From an uncultured Brachyspira sp. (GTDB taxonomy: Bacteria > Spirochaetota > Brachyspiria > Brachyspirales > Brachyspiraceae): DNA of 64,000 nucleotides. The notes under the pieces are model-generated. The model had not been told where the DNA came from, made no database searches, and worked only from the letters and a program-made list of their open reading frames with translations. Positions 63,853 through 64,000 of the stretch are shown here, piece after piece; within the stretch, counting starts at the first letter, position 1, and each line of letters begins with the position of its first letter. Position numbers and translations under genes: made by a program. The stretch spans positions 30,412 through 94,411 of the forward strand of contig NZ_CAJTQJ010000007.1 in assembly GCF_910578695.1 (NCBI RefSeq), written 5' to 3'.

Positions 63853-64000
63853 TTTATATACTATTTTTATATTAATAAATACTTTTTTATAATATGTTTT
63901 TATAATATAAATAAAATTTTGGCGGCAAAAGAAAAACATAATGGCAAAATCTACACAAAATAATTGATTTTAAGATATGAATATATAATAATATGTTCAT

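Noticed and set aside
63853..64000. Start of another gene at the window end
   Set aside because: Short AT-rich sequence with no convincing ribosome site plus start; nothing supportable before the window closes.
1..64000. tRNA or other structured RNA genes
   Set aside because: No intergenic stretch shows the GC-rich cloverleaf or TTCGA-type T-loop expected against this AT-rich background; a dedicated covariance search would be decisive.

Overview
The window is strongly AT-rich bacterial DNA. Gene content and codon use (A/T-ending codons throughout, many lipoproteins, an ornate two-membrane envelope, sigma-54 regulation, PTS sugar uptake) point to a spirochaete, most likely Brachyspira. That assignment is inference from gene style; no rRNA or other taxonomic marker is present. 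About 50 protein genes are packed on both strands. I saw no tRNA, rRNA, CRISPR array, transposase, integrase or phage gene, so this looks like chromosomal backbone rather than a mobile island.

Layout. 1-5.6 kb: the C-terminal part of an OmpA-family protein, an Obg GTPase fused in frame to a radical SAM protein, a flavodoxin-like protein, a DMT-family exporter and a NagD-like HAD phosphatase. 5.9-10.4 kb: an envelope cluster (large lipoprotein, polytopic membrane protein, two paralogous outer-membrane-type proteins). 10.4-17.4 kb: YjbQ-like protein, ADP-ribosylglycohydrolase, then a tight tldD-tldE-histidine kinase-NtrC-type regulator operon. 17.4-20.4 kb: glucose-family PTS (EIIA; EIICB; and a free-standing protein made of three near-identical EIIB domains). 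20.4-26 kb: tRNA-dihydrouridine synthase, GAF-GAF-PP2C phosphatase, a 70-bp tandem hairpin repeat, a GNAT-YoaP protein and a lipoprotein. 26-30.1 kb: RND exporter divergent from a TetR regulator. 30.2-39.7 kb: a pair of paralogous small envelope proteins, a STAS protein, a 2323-residue beta-propeller/TPR lipoprotein with a possible decayed CHAT domain, and a third outer-membrane paralogue. 39.7-46.4 kb: alpha/beta hydrolase, ZIP transporter, HIT protein, TatD, flavodoxin, rplI-dnaB and an MlaE-type permease. 46.4-56.6 kb: murE, glgA, yajQ, lexA, a small membrane protein, a 5'-nucleotidase lipoprotein, a thioredoxin-reductase-like flavoprotein and gyrB. 56.8-63.9 kb: two exported proteins (one LolA-like), an operon of a cysteine-motif protein, two TPR proteins and rsmA, then a lipoprotein and pyruvate kinase.

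Genes that plausibly work together: the PTS EIIA and EIICB pair feeding glycolysis (pyruvate kinase lies at the far end); the PP2C phosphatase and STAS protein as members of a partner-switching circuit; the NtrB/NtrC-like pair with TldD/TldE; and TetR controlling the RND pump. The observations I would follow first are the Obg-radical SAM fusion, the triple-EIIB protein and the giant lipoprotein with its CHAT-like C-terminus.
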